Shown: in pieces, positions 9,472 to 18,078 of the stretch
Numbering within the stretch: the first letter of the stretch is position 1
How the letters are laid out: every line of letters begins with the position of its first letter
Source of the DNA: Leisingera caerulea DSM 24564
GTDB lineage: Bacteria > Pseudomonadota > Alphaproteobacteria > Rhodobacterales > Rhodobacteraceae
Assembly: GCF_000473325.1 (NCBI RefSeq)
Contig: NZ_KI421513.1
Span: 1,311,217-1,375,216, forward strand
DNA length: 64,000 nucleotides
Direction: 5' to 3'
Notes under the pieces: generated by a model
The model's input: the letters and a program-made list of their open reading frames with translations, nothing else
What the model was told of the DNA's origin: nothing
The model's database searches: none
Made by a program: the position numbers and the translations under genes

Positions 9472-10059
9472 TCAGCGGTTGCGCCGCAAGTAGACGTAAT
9501 AGGCGCCCTCGCCGCCATGGCTGATGTGCGCCGGCGTGATCTGCAGCACCGCTTGCGCCAAGGGCGGCAGCGCCAGCCATTGCGGCACCTTGTGGCGCAG
9601 CACGCCGCGCGGCACAGGCATCGGCCCAGGCGCGTCGCGATTTTTGCCTTTGCCGGTCACCACCAGCACCAGCCGCTTGCCGGACGCCTGAGCCGACAGG
9701 ATGAACCGGGTCAGGGCAGGGTGCGCCGTGTCGATGCGCATCCCGTGCAGGTCCAGCTTGCCCTCTGGCTTCAGCTTGCCGCGCTTCATGCGGCGGAAAG
9801 CTTTTTCATCCATTTGCAGCGGGTCACTGGCCAGGCTGCGGGCAATCGAAGGTTTCAGATCGTGCTTCACCGGCTTGGGTTTGGCTCGGCTGCCGACCTC
9901 GAACGGGTCCAGGCGGGGTTCGGGCTGCTTGACCGGTTTGGGTTTCGGCATTGGCTGGGCAGGCGGCGACGAATGGGTGCCCGGATGCAAACGCTCCGTG
10001 TGCTTTACGACCTTGTGCCAGAGGTCGATCTCATCGCCTGTCAGTTTCCGCCGTGTCAT
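9472..10059 (-). CDS. Smr/MutS2-domain protein
   Basis: 195-residue protein with a lysine/proline-rich, probably disordered N-terminal half and a C-terminal Smr domain: LDLHGMRID and VVTGKGKN are the two signature motifs. Stand-alone Smr proteins are RNA or DNA endonucleases, some acting in ribosome rescue; the role here is inferred only from the domain. Its ATG follows the mltA TGA with no gap (TGAATG), making it third gene of the timA44-mltA-smr operon. Confidence 0.88.
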   Translation of the reverse strand: MTRRKLTGDEIDLWHKVVKHTERLHPGTHSSPPAQPMPKPKPVKQPEPRLDPFEVGSRAKPKPVKHDLKPSIARSLASDPLQMDEKAFRRMKRGKLKPEGKLDLHGMRIDTAHPALTRFILSAQASGKRLVLVVTGKGKNRDAPGPMPVPRGVLRHKVPQWLALPPLAQAVLQITPAHISHGGEGAYYVYLRRNR

Positions 10060-11112
10060 TCAAAGGTCTTCCGGCAACATCGCATAGGCCCGCTGGATTG
10101 GCAGCAGCACTACCATCCGGCCCGGGTCTTTCATCGTGCCGGCGGTCTCGCCGGCCTTGTCGCCGGTGCCGACAAAGATGTCAGCCCGCTGAGCGCCCTT
10201 GATGGCAGAGCCGGTGTCCTGCGCCACCATCAGCCGGCGCAGTGGCATGTGGCCGTCCTTTTCCACCCAGACCGGCGCGCCCAGCGGGGTATAGGCTGGG
10301 TCGGCGGCAATTGTGCGCATCGGCGTGACTGAGCGGTTCATGGCGCCAAGCGGCCCCTTGGAGGCCGCCACTTTGCGCACCTCGCGGAAAAACACATATG
10401 ACGGGTTGTGAAACAGAAGTTCCTTGCCATCCGCGGGATTGCGCCGGACCCAGGACTTGATCACCTGTGCGCTGACCTGATGGGCGTTATAGACGCCGCG
10501 GCGCACCAGCTCCTTGCCGATGGATTTATACGGGTGTCCGTTGGCGCCACCATACCCGACGCGGATCATGGAACCATCCGGCAGGCGGATCCGGCCGGAG
10601 CCCTGGATTTGCAGAAAGAAAAGCTCTACCGGGTCGTCCACCCAGGCAATTTCCAGCCCGCGGCCCTGCATCACATCACCGGAGAGGATATCGCGGCGGG
10701 GCAGCCAAAGACTGGTGCGGCGGGCTTCCGGCGGCATCTTGTAGACCGGATAGCGGAAGCGGCTGGTCTGATACCGGGAGCCATTCAATTCCGGCTCAAA
10801 GTAGCCGGTGAAAAGGGCAGGGTTTCCATCCTCGATCAGCACAGGGCGGAAGAACAGCTCAAAGAAGGCGCGGGCGCCTTCAGGCGGCTGCGACTGGGCG
10901 GCCTTGCACAAGGCAGCCCAGTCCGGATCCCTGAGGTCTCTGCACGTTCCTAGAAATACCTGCAGCGCCTGCGCGTGATCGTCCTGCGCCCAGCCATCGA
11001 GCTGCCCAAAGTCCAGAATGCTGGACACGGTCTCGGAGTGCGCCCCGGAGGCGGTCATCGCGGCACCTGCAATCGCAGCTGCCCCAAGTGCCCCCCGAAG
11101 CGCCGCAATCAT
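10060..11112 (-). CDS. mltA: Membrane-bound lytic murein transglycosylase A
   Basis: 350-residue MltA: N-terminal signal sequence without an obvious lipobox, the substrate domain around FTGYFEPELNG, and the C-terminal 3D domain with IQGSGRIRLPDG, VGYGGANGHPYKSIGKEL and AQDTGSAIKGAQRADIF, including the catalytic Asp region. It cleaves the MurNAc-GlcNAc bond of peptidoglycan with 1,6-anhydro product formation in the periplasm. The start overlaps the upstream stop (ATGA). Gene order timA44-mltA-smr is common in Rhodobacterales. Confidence 0.95.
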   Translation of the reverse strand: MIAALRGALGAAAIAGAAMTASGAHSETVSSILDFGQLDGWAQDDHAQALQVFLGTCRDLRDPDWAALCKAAQSQPPEGARAFFELFFRPVLIEDGNPALFTGYFEPELNGSRYQTSRFRYPVYKMPPEARRTSLWLPRRDILSGDVMQGRGLEIAWVDDPVELFFLQIQGSGRIRLPDGSMIRVGYGGANGHPYKSIGKELVRRGVYNAHQVSAQVIKSWVRRNPADGKELLFHNPSYVFFREVRKVAASKGPLGAMNRSVTPMRTIAADPAYTPLGAPVWVEKDGHMPLRRLMVAQDTGSAIKGAQRADIFVGTGDKAGETAGTMKDPGRMVVLLPIQRAYAMLPEDL

Positions 11113-11765
11113 GCGTCCGTCGCAACCAGCTGCCAGTTGGGGTCGTCACTGCCCATGTTGCGGGCAAAGACCCAAGTGTCCTTCTGGCGCTTGATCGCCT
11201 TGGGGTCGCCCTCGACGATGTCGCCGCCGCGATCGCGTACCACCGAGGTCATCTCGCCGACAAAGCGCATGGTGATTTCAGCGCGGCCGGTCTGCGGGTC
11301 GAACTGCGCGTCCTGCAGGGTGGTTTCCCGGACGCCGATGAAGTCGGCCTCGATCTTGTAGCCCTTGTCCTCGCGCTGCGCGACGGCATCCACGAAGCTG
11401 TCGAAGACATCTTCCGCCAGGAACGGCTGGATGTCGTCCAGATTGCCATGCTCGAAGCCCATCAGGATCATTTCATAGGCGCCGCGCGCGCCTTGCACGA
11501 ATTCCTGAACCTGGAACGAGGGTTCAGCCCGCTTCATTGCAGCCAGCGCCTGGGCCTGCTGGCTGCCTTCCGCCACATAATCGGTGATGTCGCGGTCCGG
11601 GCCGCCCTCGATCACCTCCAGATCCGGGCGGCGGCCCCGGGCTTCGGATTGCGGCAGCGGCGGCTTTTCAAAGCCTTCGCGTGTTCCCAGAACGCTTTTT
11701 AAGCGCAGGATCAGAAACACAGCAATACCGGCCAGAACCAAAAGCTGAATCACAGGCGACTCCAT
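11109..11765 (-). CDS. Tim44/TimA domain inner-membrane protein
   Basis: 218-residue protein with one N-terminal transmembrane helix (VIQLLVLAGIAVFLILRL), a charged linker, and a C-terminal Tim44-like domain (about residues 80-218; FVQGARGAYEMI, WVFARNMGSDDPNWQLVAT). Bacterial TimA proteins resemble the matrix part of mitochondrial Tim44 and are inner-membrane anchored; they have been tied to envelope protein homeostasis. First gene of the leftward operon, divergent from fxsA. Confidence 0.9.
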   Translation of the reverse strand: MESPVIQLLVLAGIAVFLILRLKSVLGTREGFEKPPLPQSEARGRRPDLEVIEGGPDRDITDYVAEGSQQAQALAAMKRAEPSFQVQEFVQGARGAYEMILMGFEHGNLDDIQPFLAEDVFDSFVDAVAQREDKGYKIEADFIGVRETTLQDAQFDPQTGRAEITMRFVGEMTSVVRDRGGDIVEGDPKAIKRQKDTWVFARNMGSDDPNWQLVATDA

Positions 11766-11880
11766 GGATACCTCATGCTAGGCGTTCGTGCTTTGTTTGA
11801 AACCAAAGCTGTCACGTCTTATGTAGGTGACGGGCGGGGGCAAGTCTACCGCCCGGGTGTATGATCTCAAGGAATCCCCG

Positions 11881-12381
11881 ATGTATCTCTTCCTGGCCTT
11901 TCTGATGGTTCCCATCATTGAAATCGCTCTGTTTATTCAAGTTGGCGGTGCCATCGGCATGTGGCCGACCCTGGCCATCGTGGTTCTGACCGCGGTTCTG
12001 GGCACTTGGCTTGTGAAAACCCAAGGGCGTATGGCCATGGGACAGTTGAGATCCTCGTTCCAGCAACTGTCCGACCCGGCAGAGCCTTTGGCCCATGGCG
12101 CCATGATCCTGGTAGCCGGTGCGCTGCTGCTGACCCCGGGTTTCTTTACAGATGCCGTCGGTTTTGCGCTGCTGATGCCACCAGTGCGGCTGGCGGTTTA
12201 CCGCTACCTGCGCGCCCGTGTCACAGTCACGCAGTTCCAGATGGGTCCCGGCAGCATGCAGGGCCGTCATTATCCCGGTACGGCAGGCCGGCCCGATGAA
12301 GTGATCGACGGCGACTATGAAGATGTGACCCCCGCCGACCGGCGCGGCGGGCCCTCCGGCTGGGTTGACGGTCCCCGTTGA
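11881..12381 (+). CDS. fxsA: FxsA family membrane protein
   Basis: 166-residue membrane protein of the FxsA family (overexpression of the E. coli homologue relieves F-exclusion of phage T7). It has two to three hydrophobic segments in the first 110 residues (YLFLAFLMVPIIEIALFI; IVVLTAVLGTWLV; the LLLTPGFFTDAVGFALL block) and a polar tail. The ATG at 11881 is preceded by AAGGA; a longer start at 11827 would add an unlikely basic leader. secB follows after 56 bases. Confidence 0.93.
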   Translation: MYLFLAFLMVPIIEIALFIQVGGAIGMWPTLAIVVLTAVLGTWLVKTQGRMAMGQLRSSFQQLSDPAEPLAHGAMILVAGALLLTPGFFTDAVGFALLMPPVRLAVYRYLRARVTVTQFQMGPGSMQGRHYPGTAGRPDEVIDGDYEDVTPADRRGGPSGWVDGPR

Positions 12382-12437
12382 GGAACCTGTACCAAGCTGA
12401 TAAGCACGGTCCAAAGCATATTTTCAGGAGTACCTAC

Positions 12438-12926
12438 ATGGCCGAAAACGGCGAAGCCCAGCAGCAGCCGCAAGTCCAGATGAACATTCTGGGCCAGTTC
12501 ATCCGCGACATGTCGTTTGAAAACGTGATGGCGCAGAAAGGCTCCGGCGGCGAGGTTCAGCCCGACGTCAGCGTGCAGGTGAACCTGGATGCGAAGAAGC
12601 GCTCGGCCGAGAACCAGTATGAGGTTGTCACCAAGCTGACCGTCGAGTCCAAGAATAAGGAAGCCGGTAACGTCCTGTTCGTGCTGGAACTGGAATATGT
12701 CGGCGTGTTCAATATCGTCGGCGTGCCGGAAGACCAGCTGCACCCGTTCCTGCTGATCGAATGCCCGCGCATGACCTTCCCGTTCCTGCGCCGCATCGTG
12801 TCCGATGTGACCCGCGACGGCGGCTTCCCGCCGCTGAACCTGGACAATATCGACTTTGTGGCAATCTACCGCAACGAACTGGCCCGCCGTCAGTCCGAAG
12901 CGGCAGCAGCGGCTCCTACACAGTAA
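12438..12926 (+). CDS. secB: SecB export chaperone
   Basis: 162-residue cytoplasmic tetrameric chaperone that keeps preproteins unfolded and delivers them to SecA. It shows the SecB core VQMNILGQFIRDMSFEN, FVLELEYVGVF and PFLLIECPRMTFPFLR, with an alphaproteobacterial N-terminal extension rich in Gln. CAGGAG at 12425-12430 sets the ATG at 12438; an in-frame start at 12378 would overlap fxsA. A bidirectional terminator separates it from the convergent dnaQ. Confidence 0.97.
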   Translation: MAENGEAQQQPQVQMNILGQFIRDMSFENVMAQKGSGGEVQPDVSVQVNLDAKKRSAENQYEVVTKLTVESKNKEAGNVLFVLELEYVGVFNIVGVPEDQLHPFLLIECPRMTFPFLRRIVSDVTRDGGFPPLNLDNIDFVAIYRNELARRQSEAAAAAPTQ

Positions 12927-12927
12927 G

Positions 12928-12945
12928 GTTTCAAACATTTGAAAC
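12928..12945. repeat. Short perfect inverted repeat after secB
   Basis: GTTTCAAA and TTTGAAAC separated by CA directly after the secB stop. It precedes the larger terminator hairpin and may extend the 3' end structure. No function assigned. Confidence 0.5.
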
Positions 12946-12947
12946 AG

Positions 12948-12977
12948 AAAACGCCGCTGAGGTTCAGCGGCGTTTTT
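12948..12977. terminator. Bidirectional terminator between secB and dnaQ
   Basis: Stem AAAACGCCGCTGA / TCAGCGGCGTTTT with a 3-base loop. It is followed by T runs on the plus strand and, read in reverse, by TTTTC, so it can serve both convergent genes. Confidence 0.85.
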
Positions 12978-12998
12978 CTTTTGCGGACCTTCCCGGGA

Positions 12999-13724
12999 TC
13001 AGGAGGCTTTCCACAAAGCCTCATCTCCCAGCTTGTCCACAAATGCCTCATGCGCTGCCATTTCGTCTGCGGTGATCCGTGCGGGCAGAGGGGCTGGACG
13101 CGGCACAGGGCGCCAGTCATCTTCTACCTGCGAAGAAGTGGAAGAAGACTGGGAGGACAAGCCAAAATCCGGCTGGCGGCCGCCGATCAGCTCCAGATAG
13201 ACATCCGCCAAAATTTCAGAGTCGAGCAGCGCCCCGTGCAAGGTCCGGTTGGTGTTGTCGATGTTGAAGCGGCGGCACAGCGCATCCAGCGTCGCCGGCG
13301 AGCCTGGGAACCGCTTACGGGCCATGGCCAGCGTATCAAGCGCCTGATCCATCGGCAGTTTCGGCAGCCCCATCCAGTCCAGTTCCGCGTTCAGGAACTT
13401 CATATCAAAGCTGGCATTGTGAATGACCAGCCTGGAGTCCTGAACAAAATCCAGGAACTTCTGCCCGACCTTGGCAAAGACCGGCTTGTCCCGCAGCGTC
13501 ACCGCACCGGGTTCCGGCTTTTGCGGCGGCTCCAGCAAGTCGGGGCCGATACCGTGCACCGAAAACGCCTCCGCCGGCATCGAGCGTTCCGGGTTGATGT
13601 ATTCGTGAAACGTCTTGCCGGTGGGCATGTGGTTGTACAGCTCCACCGCACCGATCTCGACAATCCGGTCGCCGGAGAACGGATCAAACCCGGTGGTCTC
13701 GGTATCAAGAACGATTTCACGCAT
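12999..13724 (-). CDS. dnaQ: DNA polymerase III epsilon subunit (proofreading)
   Basis: 241-residue DEDDh 3'-5' exonuclease. ExoI is LDTETTG (Asp7, Glu9), ExoII is NASFDMKFLN, and the ExoIII histidine and aspartate are in HGALLDSEILADVY. A Ser-rich linker near residues 185-200 leads to a tail that should contact the polymerase alpha subunit. It overlaps the end of coaE by 8 bases. The order maf-aroE-coaE-dnaQ, with secB convergent, is the standard alphaproteobacterial origin-proximal arrangement. Confidence 0.97.
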   Translation of the reverse strand: MREIVLDTETTGFDPFSGDRIVEIGAVELYNHMPTGKTFHEYINPERSMPAEAFSVHGIGPDLLEPPQKPEPGAVTLRDKPVFAKVGQKFLDFVQDSRLVIHNASFDMKFLNAELDWMGLPKLPMDQALDTLAMARKRFPGSPATLDALCRRFNIDNTNRTLHGALLDSEILADVYLELIGGRQPDFGLSSQSSSTSSQVEDDWRPVPRPAPLPARITADEMAAHEAFVDKLGDEALWKAS

Positions 13725-14310
13725 GGCTCAGTTTACTCCTGATATCTGCAAGGATCTCCGCCACCTGCGCCTCGGCATGTTCGAGCGTGTCCGTCTCAAT
13801 CACGTAGTCGGCGCGGGCCATCTTCTCCTCAATCGGCATCTGTTTCTGCAGGATATGGCGGAATTGCTCAAACGTCATTGTGCCGCGGGCAAGAACCCGC
13901 TCCTGCTGGGTCTGTGCATCCACGGTCACGCAGGCCACGGCGTCCATTTCAGCGTTGCCGCCGGTTTCAAACAGAAGCGGGATATCAAAGACCAGGATAT
14001 CGCTTTGCGCTTTGTCCCGGAAGGCCGCGCGGTCCTGCGCCACCAAAGGATGCACGATTGCTTCAATCCGCTTCAGCGCCGCCGGATCCTTGCCGATAAT
14101 CAGCTTCAGCGCAGCGCGGCTGACCTCTCCATTCTCTACAGCCCCGGGAAAAGCCGCTTGCATCAGTCCTACAGCTGCACCGCCTTTGCCATAGAGTCGG
14201 TGAACAGCCGCATCCGCGTCCCAGACCGCGCAGCCCTGATCGGCAAACAGCTGTGCCGTAGTGCTTTTGCCCATGCCAATGGACCCGGTGAGGCCAAGGC
14301 AAAAGCTCAT
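13717..14310 (-). CDS. coaE: Dephospho-CoA kinase
   Basis: 197-residue P-loop kinase for the last step of coenzyme A synthesis (ATP + dephospho-CoA). P-loop GLTGSIGMGKSTTAQ starts at residue 6; the substrate-binding DADAAVHRLY and the lid region with VFDIPLLFE are present. Starts and stops overlap both neighbours: ATGA with aroE upstream, 8 bases with dnaQ downstream. Confidence 0.96.
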   Translation of the reverse strand: MSFCLGLTGSIGMGKSTTAQLFADQGCAVWDADAAVHRLYGKGGAAVGLMQAAFPGAVENGEVSRAALKLIIGKDPAALKRIEAIVHPLVAQDRAAFRDKAQSDILVFDIPLLFETGGNAEMDAVACVTVDAQTQQERVLARGTMTFEQFRHILQKQMPIEEKMARADYVIETDTLEHAEAQVAEILADIRSKLSHA

Positions 14311-15140
14311 CCGAGCACCGCAGCCCGGGTGGCATCATCAACTTCGGGCCGGCGGCCGAACCAGCGCTCAAACCCTGGGACCGCCTGGTGCAGCAGCATG
14401 CCCAAACCGTCGACCACAGTGCAACCCGCCTCTTCCGCTGTTTGCAGCAGGCTTGTTTTCAGGGGTGCATAGATCAGATCAGTCACTACAGCACTGGACC
14501 GCAGACCGTCCAAAGGCACCCGCAGCCGCGGTTTGCCCACCATGCCAAGCGAGGTGGTGTTCACGATCAGCCTGCCTTCCTCGATGGCGTTGCCGGCCTG
14601 GAGCCAATCCACCACCCGGATCCGGTTGCCAAAATCCTCTTGCAGCTGCTCCGCCCGCTCACGCGTGCGGTTGCTTAGAAGGATCTCCGGCACGCCGGCC
14701 TCCAAAAGCGAGGCGACGACCGCACGGCAGGCGCCGCCAGCCCCCAGTACAACTGCCGGCCCTGATTGCGGGTCCCAATCCGGAGCGCCCTGATGCAAGT
14801 TGGTGATAAATCCATAACCGTCAGTATTGTCGGCCAGGATGGTGCCGTCATCACGGAAAATCAGAGTGTTTGCCGCGCCGATCAGTTTGGCCCGGTCGGT
14901 GACCGTGTCGGCAATGTCCATCACCGCCTCTTTATGCGGGATCGTGACATTGGCCCCCACGAACCCCATTTTTGGCATCGTCCGGATGGTTTCCGCCAGG
15001 TCCTCAGGCTCCACATGCATCGGCACATAGTGCCCGGCGATACCATGTGTTTGCAGCCAGTGGCCGTGCAGCTGCGGGGATTTGGAATGCGCAACCGGAC
15101 AGCCGATCACGCCGGCGAGCGGGATTTTTGCTTCTGTCAT
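14307..15140 (-). CDS. aroE: Shikimate dehydrogenase
   Basis: 277-residue NADP-dependent shikimate dehydrogenase of the aromatic amino acid pathway. The substrate-binding motif GCPVAHSKSPQLH and the catalytic Lys in NVTIPHKEAV are near the N-terminus, followed by GAANTL, ADNTDGYG and the nucleotide motif VVLGAGGACRAV. Overlaps maf upstream and coaE downstream by 4 bases each. Confidence 0.97.
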   Translation of the reverse strand: MTEAKIPLAGVIGCPVAHSKSPQLHGHWLQTHGIAGHYVPMHVEPEDLAETIRTMPKMGFVGANVTIPHKEAVMDIADTVTDRAKLIGAANTLIFRDDGTILADNTDGYGFITNLHQGAPDWDPQSGPAVVLGAGGACRAVVASLLEAGVPEILLSNRTRERAEQLQEDFGNRIRVVDWLQAGNAIEEGRLIVNTTSLGMVGKPRLRVPLDGLRSSAVVTDLIYAPLKTSLLQTAEEAGCTVVDGLGMLLHQAVPGFERWFGRRPEVDDATRAAVLG

Positions 15141-15736
15141 TGCTCGATCACCCCTTGCAAACCCAGGTAACTGATAATCTCCATCAGCGGCAATCCCAAG
15201 ACATTAAAGTAACTGCCCTCGATGGAGGCGAACAGCCGAACGCCTTCTTCCTCCAGCTTGTAAGCTCCCACCGCATGGCGGATGCTGTCCCAGTTGCGGC
15301 TGACATAATCTTCCAGATAGGCGTCCGAACACTTGCGCATTACCAGACGAACCTGGCCAACATGCCTCCAGATGGGCTCACCTTCACGATAGATCACCGC
15401 CGCCGACAGCAGCATGTGCCGCTTGCCGCGCATTTCCTTCAGCTGGGCCAGCGCGACCTCTGCGCTCGCCGGCTTGGAGAGCAGTTGTCCCTCGAAATCC
15501 AGAACTTGGTCGCACCCCAAAACCAATTTACCTGGATGCTTGGCGCTGACTTTGCGCGCCTTGGCTTCTGCCAGCGTATCGGCAATGTCCCGCGGCGGCG
15601 CTTCCTCGGCCAGCAGCGCGGCCTTAATCGCTTGTTCGTCCAGTCTCGGCACATCCGTTTCAAATTCGATCCCGGCCTGACGCAGCAGATGCGCCCGGAT
15701 TTCGGAACCAGAAGCCAGCACAATGTGGGCAGTCAT
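15137..15736 (-). CDS. maf: Maf family nucleotide pyrophosphatase
   Basis: 199-residue Maf/Ham1-fold pyrophosphatase that removes non-canonical nucleoside triphosphates (dTTP/UTP or 7-methyl-GTP type, not resolvable here). ILASGSEIRAHLLRQAGI at the start, VLGCDQVL with the catalytic Asp, and SIRHAVGAYKLEEEG are diagnostic. First gene of the leftward maf-aroE-coaE-dnaQ operon. Its ATG touches the putative replication origin, and a DnaA-like sequence at 15736-15744 abuts the start codon. Confidence 0.94.
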   Translation of the reverse strand: MTAHIVLASGSEIRAHLLRQAGIEFETDVPRLDEQAIKAALLAEEAPPRDIADTLAEAKARKVSAKHPGKLVLGCDQVLDFEGQLLSKPASAEVALAQLKEMRGKRHMLLSAAVIYREGEPIWRHVGQVRLVMRKCSDAYLEDYVSRNWDSIRHAVGAYKLEEEGVRLFASIEGSYFNVLGLPLMEIISYLGLQGVIEQ

Positions 15737-16146
15737 GTGGAAAACCCCGTGGGAAAGAAGCAGACGGTTTCAGGACGTTTTGTATGGTTTTCCACGCTCA
15801 AGTAAAGACTCCAGGGGTTGACGCAAATCCCGGGATTCAACCCGCTGAGTCGTCCTTTGTGAGTCAGGATAACTTTGAATCCGTGGATATGCCGGCTCTC
15901 CCGGGATCATCCCGCTGTTATCCCCAAGCACGGGAAGGTAAAGACATCCTTAACACGCCTTATTTTCCAGGCTCCGGCGGGAAATCCAAGACTCCTTTCC
16001 CATCAATGCTGGAATCTTATCCCTGCTGGGGATAAGCGAAGGAGGATTCACTTATCCACCGGAATCCACGCACACTACAAAAACATCATCCTTCTAATAT
16101 TCTTTTATTTATTAGGGTGATCAGATCTGACCGGGGAGAACTGCCC
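15737..16146. other. Putative chromosomal replication origin (oriC)
   Basis: 410 bases without a gene, between leftward maf and rightward hemJ. DnaA-box-like 9-mers: TTATCCACC at 16052-16060 and TTATCCCCA at 15918-15926 and (reverse) 16027-16035, each one mismatch from TTATCCACA. TTTTCCACA (reverse, 15736-15744) is also one mismatch away; TTTTCCACG (15788-15796) and ATATCCACG (reverse, 15882-15890) differ at two. CTTATCCC/GGGATAAG forms an inverted repeat at 16016-16036. An AT-rich tract at about 16078-16118 could be the unwinding element. Nine GANTC sites lie at 15807-16066. In Caulobacter and Rickettsia the origin occupies the same slot between the maf-aroE-coaE-dnaQ and rho-mnmE-mnmG-rsmG-parAB blocks. 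Motifs are seen; origin function is inferred. Confidence 0.75.
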
Positions 16147-16602
16147 ATGGACCTGACAGACGTGATGTTCACGCTCTACCCATATGCCAAATCTCTGCAC
16201 ATCATGGCGGTACTCAGCTGGATGGCGGGTCTATTCTACCTCCCCCGTCTGTTCGTGTATCACGTGGAGCAGGCTGAGAATGTGCAGGAAGCCATTCCGA
16301 TCTTCCTTACCATGGAGGAGAAGCTTCTCAGGATCATCATGCGCCCTGCCATGTACGTGTCCTGGGCCGCAGGGCTGTTCATCGTGCTGACCCCAGGGAT
16401 CGTGGACTGGAGCTATGTGTGGCCCTGGACCAAGGGCGTTTCAGTGATTGCCATGACCTGGTTTCACCACTGGCTGCTGTTCCGCTACCGCGATTTCCAG
16501 GAAGGGCGGAACAGGCTGACAGGCAGGCAGTTCAGGCTGATGAATGAGGTGCCGACAGTGCTGATGCTGGTGATCGTTGTTTCAGTTATCTTCAAATTCT
16601 AG
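16147..16602 (+). CDS. hemJ: HemJ protoporphyrinogen IX oxidase
   Basis: 151-residue integral membrane protein with four predicted helices, the third route (besides HemG and HemY) for oxidising protoporphyrinogen IX to protoporphyrin IX. The HemJ signature is clear: YPYAKSLHIMAV with the conserved histidine, then WMAGLFYLPRLFVYH, and a late RDFQEGRNR basic loop. The ATG at 16147 has GGGGAG upstream; an earlier in-frame start at 16117 would lie in the AT-rich origin tract. First gene right of the putative origin. Confidence 0.93.
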   Translation: MDLTDVMFTLYPYAKSLHIMAVLSWMAGLFYLPRLFVYHVEQAENVQEAIPIFLTMEEKLLRIIMRPAMYVSWAAGLFIVLTPGIVDWSYVWPWTKGVSVIAMTWFHHWLLFRYRDFQEGRNRLTGRQFRLMNEVPTVLMLVIVVSVIFKF

Positions 16603-16776
16603 CGCAAAGGCGCAGAAACGGGCCCAGCATCGCCGGAACGCTTGCAGCCGGCGTTTGACTCACCTGAAACGAGTCCCTATGTATGGCTCTCAACGGACCC
16701 GTCCGGGTATCCCGTGTTTTCCAAACCTGTCGTGTGACCGACCCCCGGCTAAGCGGGGAGTAGAGGCCGTATCTAT

Positions 16777-18048
16777 ATGACCGTGCAATCCCTGAACCTG
16801 TCTGATCTCAAGGCGAAAAGCCCCAAAGCGCTGCTGTCGATGGCAGAGGAGCTGGAGATCGAAAACGCCTCGACCATGCGCAAGGGCGAGATGATGTTCC
16901 AGATCCTGCGGGAACGCGCGGATGAGGGCTGGGACATTGGCGGTGACGGGGTGCTGGAAGTGCTGCAGGACGGCTTTGGCTTCCTGCGTTCGCCGGAGGC
17001 AAACTACCTGCCGGGTCCGGACGACATTTACGTCTCCCCAGATATGATCCGCCAGTATTCCCTGCGCACAGGCGACACGGTCGAAGGCCAGATCAAGGCG
17101 CCGCTGGAGACAGAGCGCTACTTTGCGCTGACCAATGTCACCATGATAAATTTTGAAGAGCCGGAAAAGGCACGTCACAAGATCGCCTTTGACAACCTGA
17201 CCCCGCTCTACCCGGATGAACGCCTGAAGATGGAGATCGAGGATTCCACCATCAAGGACCGTTCAGCCCGGGTGATCGACCTTGTGGCCCCCATCGGCAA
17301 AGGCCAGCGCTCGCTGATCGTGGCACCGCCGCGCACCGGTAAGACTGTGATCCTGCAGAACATCGCGCATTCGATCGAAAAGAACCATCCGGAGTGCTAC
17401 CTGATCGTCCTGTTGATCGACGAACGCCCGGAAGAGGTGACCGACATGCAGCGGTCCGTGAAGGGCGAGGTTGTTTCCTCTACCTTTGACGAGCCGGCCA
17501 CCCGCCACGTCGCAGTGTCGGAAATGGTCATCGAAAAAGCCAAACGCCTTGTCGAACATAAGCGAGATGTTGTTATTCTTCTTGATTCGATCACAAGACT
17601 TGGTAGGGCTTTCAACACCGTGGTGCCATCTTCGGGTAAAGTTCTGACCGGTGGCGTCGACGCCAACGCCCTGCAGCGGCCTAAACGCTTTTTTGGTGCC
17701 GCCCGGAACATCGAAGAAGGCGGCTCGCTCACGATCATCGCCACCGCGCTGATCGACACCGGTTCGCGCATGGACGAAGTGATCTTCGAAGAGTTCAAAG
17801 GTACCGGCAACTCGGAAATCGTGCTGGACCGCAAGATTGCCGACAAGCGCGTGTTCCCGGCCATCGACATTCTCAAGTCCGGCACCCGCAAGGAAGACCT
17901 GCTGGTCGACAAGGGCGATCTGGCTAAGACCTTTGTGCTCCGCCGGATCCTGAACCCGATGGGAACCACCGACGCGATCGAGTTCCTGCTGTCAAAGCTG
18001 AAGCAGACTAAGTCGAACTCCGAGTTCTTCGATTCGATGAACACCTGA
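16777..18048 (+). CDS. rho: Transcription termination factor Rho
   Basis: 423-residue hexameric RNA helicase that ends transcription at Rho-dependent sites. The N-terminal Rho_N helical domain ([19 protein letters not shown]), the cold-shock-like RNA-binding fold ([16 protein letters not shown]), the P-loop PPRTGKT near residue 185 and [14 protein letters not shown] are all visible. A 174-base leader separates it from hemJ. CCCCG (16744-16748) can pair with CGGGG (16755-16759) next to the Shine-Dalgarno, so autoregulation at the leader is possible. Confidence 0.98.
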   Translation: MTVQSLNLSDLKAKSPKALLSMAEELEIENASTMRKGEMMFQILRERADEGWDIGGDGVLEVLQDGFGFLRSPEANYLPGPDDIYVSPDMIRQYSLRTGDTVEGQIKAPLETERYFALTNVTMINFEEPEKARHKIAFDNLTPLYPDERLKMEIEDSTIKDRSARVIDLVAPIGKGQRSLIVAPPRTGKTVILQNIAHSIEKNHPECYLIVLLIDERPEEVTDMQRSVKGEVVSSTFDEPATRHVAVSEMVIEKAKRLVEHKRDVVILLDSITRLGRAFNTVVPSSGKVLTGGVDANALQRPKRFFGAARNIEEGGSLTIIATALIDTGSRMDEVIFEEFKGTGNSEIVLDRKIADKRVFPAIDILKSGTRKEDLLVDKGDLAKTFVLRRILNPMGTTDAIEFLLSKLKQTKSNSEFFDSMNT

Positions 18049-18078
18049 TCCGGGCCGGCGAGAGAGAAAGGCCATCCC

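Noticed and set aside
15950..15965. TTAA at 15950 followed by TATT as a CtrA site at the origin
   Set aside because: The second half differs from TTAA at several positions; too weak to claim.
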